DNA of 7,888 nucleotides. It comes from Bacteroidota bacterium (GTDB lineage: Bacteria > Bacteroidota > Bacteroidia > Flavobacteriales > Weeksellaceae). A program made the position numbers and the translations under genes. The stretch covers positions 1 to 7,888 of the forward strand of contig JAEXBA010000046.1 of assembly GCA_023457935.1 (NCBI GenBank), given 5' to 3'. Shown here piece by piece: positions 5,996 to 7,888 of this stretch; the stretch's first letter is position 1, and each line of letters starts with the position of its first letter. The notes beneath the pieces were generated by a model. The model was not told where the DNA came from, did not search any database, and saw only the letters and a list, made by a program, of their open reading frames with translations.

Positions 5996-6943
5996 ATGAA
6001 ATTTACTTATACAGAAAAAAAAGATACAAGAAGCGGTTTCGGAGCGGGACTTGCAGAACTTGCCGATAAAAATCCAAATGTAGTCGCACTTTGCGCCGAT
6101 CTGATTGGTTCTTTGAAGATGGAAAAATTCATCGAAAAAGCGCCTGAAAGATTTTATCAGGTTGGAATTGCTGAAGCGAACATGATGGGTGTTGCAGCGG
6201 GACTTTCTATCAACGGAAAAATTCCATTTACAGGGACTTTTGCCAACTTTTCAACTTCAAGGGTTTATGACCAGATCCGTCAGTCGATTGCCTATTCCAA
6301 TAAAAATGTGAAAATCTGTGCTTCTCATGCAGGTTTAACTTTAGGTGAAGACGGCGCAACGCATCAGGTTTTGGAAGACATCGGAATGATGAAAATGCTT
6401 CCGGGAATGGTGGTGATCAATCCTTGTGATTACAATCAGACAAAAGCGGCAACCATTGCAATAGCTGATTATGAAGGTCCGGTTTACTTAAGATTCGGGC
6501 GTCCTACAGTTCCTGTTTTCATGCCGGAAGATATGCCGTTTGAAATCGGAAAGGGAATCCTGCTGCAGGAAGGAAAAGATGTAACCATTGTTGCAACGGG
6601 ACATTTGGTTTGGGAATCTCTGGTTGCTGCCGACGAACTGGAGAAAGAAGGAATTTCATGTGAAGTGATTAACATTCACACCATCAAACCGTTGGATGAA
6701 GAAATCATTCTCAAATCAGTTGAGAAAACAGGAAAAATTGTTACTGCTGAAGAGCACAATTATCTTGGCGGTTTAGGAGAATCTGTTGCCGGAATGCTTT
6801 CCAGAAAAAGACCGACTCCGCAGGAATTTGTTGCGGTGAATGACAGTTTCGGGGAATCTGCAACGCCTGCAGAACTCATGAAAAAATATAAAATCGATGC
6901 TGCTGCCGTAAAAGAAGCAGTGAAGAAAGTAATGTCGAGATAA
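5996..6943 (+). CDS. tkt: Transketolase, C-terminal (pyrimidine-binding and TK_C) subunit
   Basis: A 315-residue protein equal to the second half of transketolase. Residues about 5-175 form the Transket_pyr domain (PF02779). It carries the catalytic glutamate E60 in QVGIAEANMMGVAAGL, which would activate the thiamine aminopyrimidine ring (E. coli E411), and SHAGLTLGEDGATHQ at 110-124, whose H111 corresponds to H473 of E. coli TktA. Residues about 185-310 are the Transketolase_C domain (PF02780), including VTIVATGHLVWESLVAADEL and the HTIKPLDEE and TAEEHNYLGGLGESVA segments. The active site of the holoenzyme forms between this chain and the 5127-5978 product, so neither half should work alone. 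The two genes are 17 nt apart without a promoter or terminator between them, so they are surely cotranscribed. An in-frame TGA at 5990-5992 fixes the ATG at 5996. The segment around E60 looks more like the 1-deoxyxylulose-5-phosphate synthase group than E. coli TktA, which is usual for split transketolases. A DXS identity is unlikely, because DXS is one chain of about 620 residues. Confidence 0.93.
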   Translation: MKFTYTEKKDTRSGFGAGLAELADKNPNVVALCADLIGSLKMEKFIEKAPERFYQVGIAEANMMGVAAGLSINGKIPFTGTFANFSTSRVYDQIRQSIAYSNKNVKICASHAGLTLGEDGATHQVLEDIGMMKMLPGMVVINPCDYNQTKAATIAIADYEGPVYLRFGRPTVPVFMPEDMPFEIGKGILLQEGKDVTIVATGHLVWESLVAADELEKEGISCEVINIHTIKPLDEEIILKSVEKTGKIVTAEEHNYLGGLGESVAGMLSRKRPTPQEFVAVNDSFGESATPAELMKKYKIDAAAVKEAVKKVMSR

Positions 6944-6965
6944 TTATTACAAAACATACCAAATT

Positions 6966-6991
6966 AAAACACGCTTTATGCGTGTTTTTTT
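6966..6991 (+). terminator. Intrinsic terminator of the transketolase operon
   Basis: A 9-bp perfect stem (AAAACACGC at 6966-6974 with GCGTGTTTT at 6980-6988) with the 5-nt loop TTTAT runs into seven T (6985-6991). It starts 22 nt after the stop codon of the C-terminal subunit and closes the two-gene operon. Confidence 0.9.
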
Positions 6992-7007
6992 GTTTTCCGA
7001 CATAAAA

Positions 7008-7055
7008 GTCCTATCAATTTCAGGTTTTGTCCTATTAACAAAATTTAATATAGGA
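7008..7055. repeat. Three phased TCCTAT boxes upstream of the outer-membrane gene
   Basis: GTCCTAT occurs at 7008-7014 and again at 7029-7035, exactly 21 bp apart (two helical turns). The inverted copy ATAGGA lies at 7050-7055, directly abutting the -7 box at 7056. The two direct copies extend to GTCCTAT(C/T)AA. The second and third form an inverted repeat with a 14-nt AT-rich spacer. The arrangement resembles a multi-site operator on one DNA face, placed where a regulator could touch RNA polymerase. Confidence 0.45.
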
Positions 7056-7063
7056 TAAATTTG
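7056..7063 (+). promoter_or_regulatory. -7 box of the outer-membrane protein gene
   Basis: TAAATTTG is a full match to the Bacteroidota -7 element. A TTTG at 7026-7029 lies 26 nt upstream, longer than the usual 19-21 (up to about 23), so the promoter may need an activator. The start site would be near 7069-7071, leaving a leader of about 66 nt before the ATG at 7136. Confidence 0.6.
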
Positions 7064-7135
7064 ACAATCTGAACTTCCTTTAAATAAATGGATTACTGAC
7101 AAATGGTACAAATTAATAAAATTAATACATCAATT

Positions 7136-7804
7136 ATGAACTTAAGATTTAAGGCTTTAATCGCAGCGTTCACCGTTTCCATGGGAACACTGACTTTCGC
7201 ACAGGAAACAGCTCCTGCAGAATTCCATAATCCGCCAACAAACACCGAAGTTTTGGTAGGAAGCCGCGGCGTTTCTTTCCAGATGATTACCGATAAGAAA
7301 ATCAAAAGCGTTCCGCAACTTGGGTTTTTCAGCGTTGTAGATTTAAATTCTGATTGGGGACAGCTGAATCTTGACGATCACATGATTATGGCGAAAGCAA
7401 CAGTAGACATCGTGAAAGGCCTCAAAGTTGGTGCTGGTTTCCATACGACGCCTGCAACCGGAATCCGTCCTTCTGCAGCATTAATTTACACCTACGCAAA
7501 TCCAGAATTCCTTCTAATTGCGATGCCAAGAGTTGATCTCAGCAAAAACGCTGCTGTTGAAACTTTGGGAATCGTAGAATACAAACCGGCCATCAATGAT
7601 ACATGGAGATTTTACAGCCGACTTCAGGGAACTTATGTTCATGCGATGAAAGACGATTTTCACGCAAGAAGTTACATCCGTGCAAGAGCAGGTTTAACGT
7701 ATAAAGAATTTACTTTCGGAGTTGGAGCGAACATGGAATATTACGGACCAACAAAGCATAACGAGAACAATATCGGCGGATTTTTGCAGGTTCTGCTGTT
7801 CTAA
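7136..7804 (+). CDS. Predicted outer-membrane beta-barrel protein of unknown function
   Basis: A 222-residue protein with a Sec signal peptide (MNLRFKALIAAFTVSMGTLTFAQ; probable cleavage after FA at residue 22). The rest is mostly alternating polar/hydrophobic beta strands separated by short turns: SFQMITDKK, QLGFFSVVDLNS, HMIMAKATVDI, GLKVGAGFHT, SAALIYTYAN, EFLLIAMPRV, ETLGIVEYKP, TWRFYSRLQGTYVH, RSYIRARAGLTY, FTFGVGANMEYYG and GGFLQVLLF. The chain ends in phenylalanine after a hydrophobic strand, the usual C-terminal signal for BAM-dependent outer-membrane insertion. About 10-12 strands would give a small barrel. I do not recognise a named family, so porin, adhesion or transport roles cannot be told apart. 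The frame is open to an ATG at 7103, but starting there would place 11 extra residues before an otherwise standard signal peptide, so 7136 is preferred. The gene looks monocistronic and has an elaborate upstream region (TCCTAT boxes, -7 box). Confidence 0.82.
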   Translation: MNLRFKALIAAFTVSMGTLTFAQETAPAEFHNPPTNTEVLVGSRGVSFQMITDKKIKSVPQLGFFSVVDLNSDWGQLNLDDHMIMAKATVDIVKGLKVGAGFHTTPATGIRPSAALIYTYANPEFLLIAMPRVDLSKNAAVETLGIVEYKPAINDTWRFYSRLQGTYVHAMKDDFHARSYIRARAGLTYKEFTFGVGANMEYYGPTKHNENNIGGFLQVLLF

Positions 7805-7824
7805 AAATACTAATCACTTGTTTC

Positions 7825-7880
7825 CGGGAAGAAGAAATTCTTCCTGCGTTTCGGGGGGCGGATTTGGCCCCCCCCCAAAT
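7825..7880. repeat. Two adjacent hairpins, one GC-only with a nine-C run, at the window edge
   Basis: Hairpin 1: GGAAGAA (7827-7833) pairs with TTCTTCC (7838-7844) around the tetraloop GAAA, extendable by one G-U and one C-G pair (7825-7846). Hairpin 2: GGGGGGC (7853-7859) pairs with GCCCCCC (7867-7873). An alternative fold pairs ATTTGG (7862-7867) with CCAAAT (7875-7880). The C run covers 7868-7876. Neither hairpin is followed by a T tract on the + strand, so this is not a standard intrinsic terminator, although it lies where the transcript of the 7136-7804 gene should end. The homopolymers are unlike the rest of the window and may be affected by sequencing or assembly. Confidence 0.5.
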
Positions 7881-7888
7881 ATTTATAA

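Noticed and set aside
7103..7135. Upstream in-frame ATG for the outer-membrane protein.
   Set aside because: It would add 11 polar residues ahead of a standard signal peptide beginning at 7136. The basic Met-Asn-Leu-Arg-Phe-Lys start is a normal signal-peptide n-region.

Overview
The window looks like ordinary chromosomal DNA from a member of the Bacteroidota, most likely the Flavobacteriia (Chryseobacterium/Kaistella-like Weeksellaceae). The evidence is as follows. Promoters fit the Bacteroidota consensus (TTTG about 20 nt before TAnnTTTG). Start codons have A/T-rich leaders with essentially no Shine-Dalgarno sequence. Transketolase is split into two adjacent genes. The protein types also match that group: a long KefB-like antiporter with C-terminal RCK-C domains, and exported proteins with signal peptides ending in FAQ. 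GC content is roughly 40-45% judged by eye. No rRNA, tRNA, CRISPR array or insertion sequence was seen, and the genus call is an inference.

Layout: all seven genes lie on the + strand and cover most of the window. No gene-free stretch reaches 300 bases. In order they are: a 92-residue GNAT-fold acetyltransferase (33-311) closed by a strong hairpin terminator; a 755-residue CPA2 cation:proton antiporter (495-2762) with its own well-formed promoter; a sodium:solute symporter (2862-4436) with its own -7 box and a strong terminator; a 174-residue exported protein of unknown function (4498-5022) with a second, very similar terminator; the two halves of transketolase (5127-5978 and 5996-6943), a two-gene operon ending in a terminator; and a 222-residue predicted outer-membrane beta-barrel (7136-7804) behind a 192-base intergenic stretch that holds a -7 box and three phased TCCTAT boxes.

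Functionally these are mostly separate transcription units. Only the transketolase halves clearly work together, as one thiamine-diphosphate enzyme of the non-oxidative pentose phosphate pathway. The antiporter and symporter both depend on ion gradients and are neighbours, but nothing in the sequence ties them to one pathway.

I found no convincing novel multi-gene system. The items most worth a second look are non-coding: the phased TCCTAT boxes before the outer-membrane gene, a 14-bp perfect palindrome at the predicted start site of the antiporter transcript, and the anomalous G/C homopolymer hairpin at the right edge of the window. Two proteins of unknown function (4498-5022 and 7136-7804) are also worth attention.
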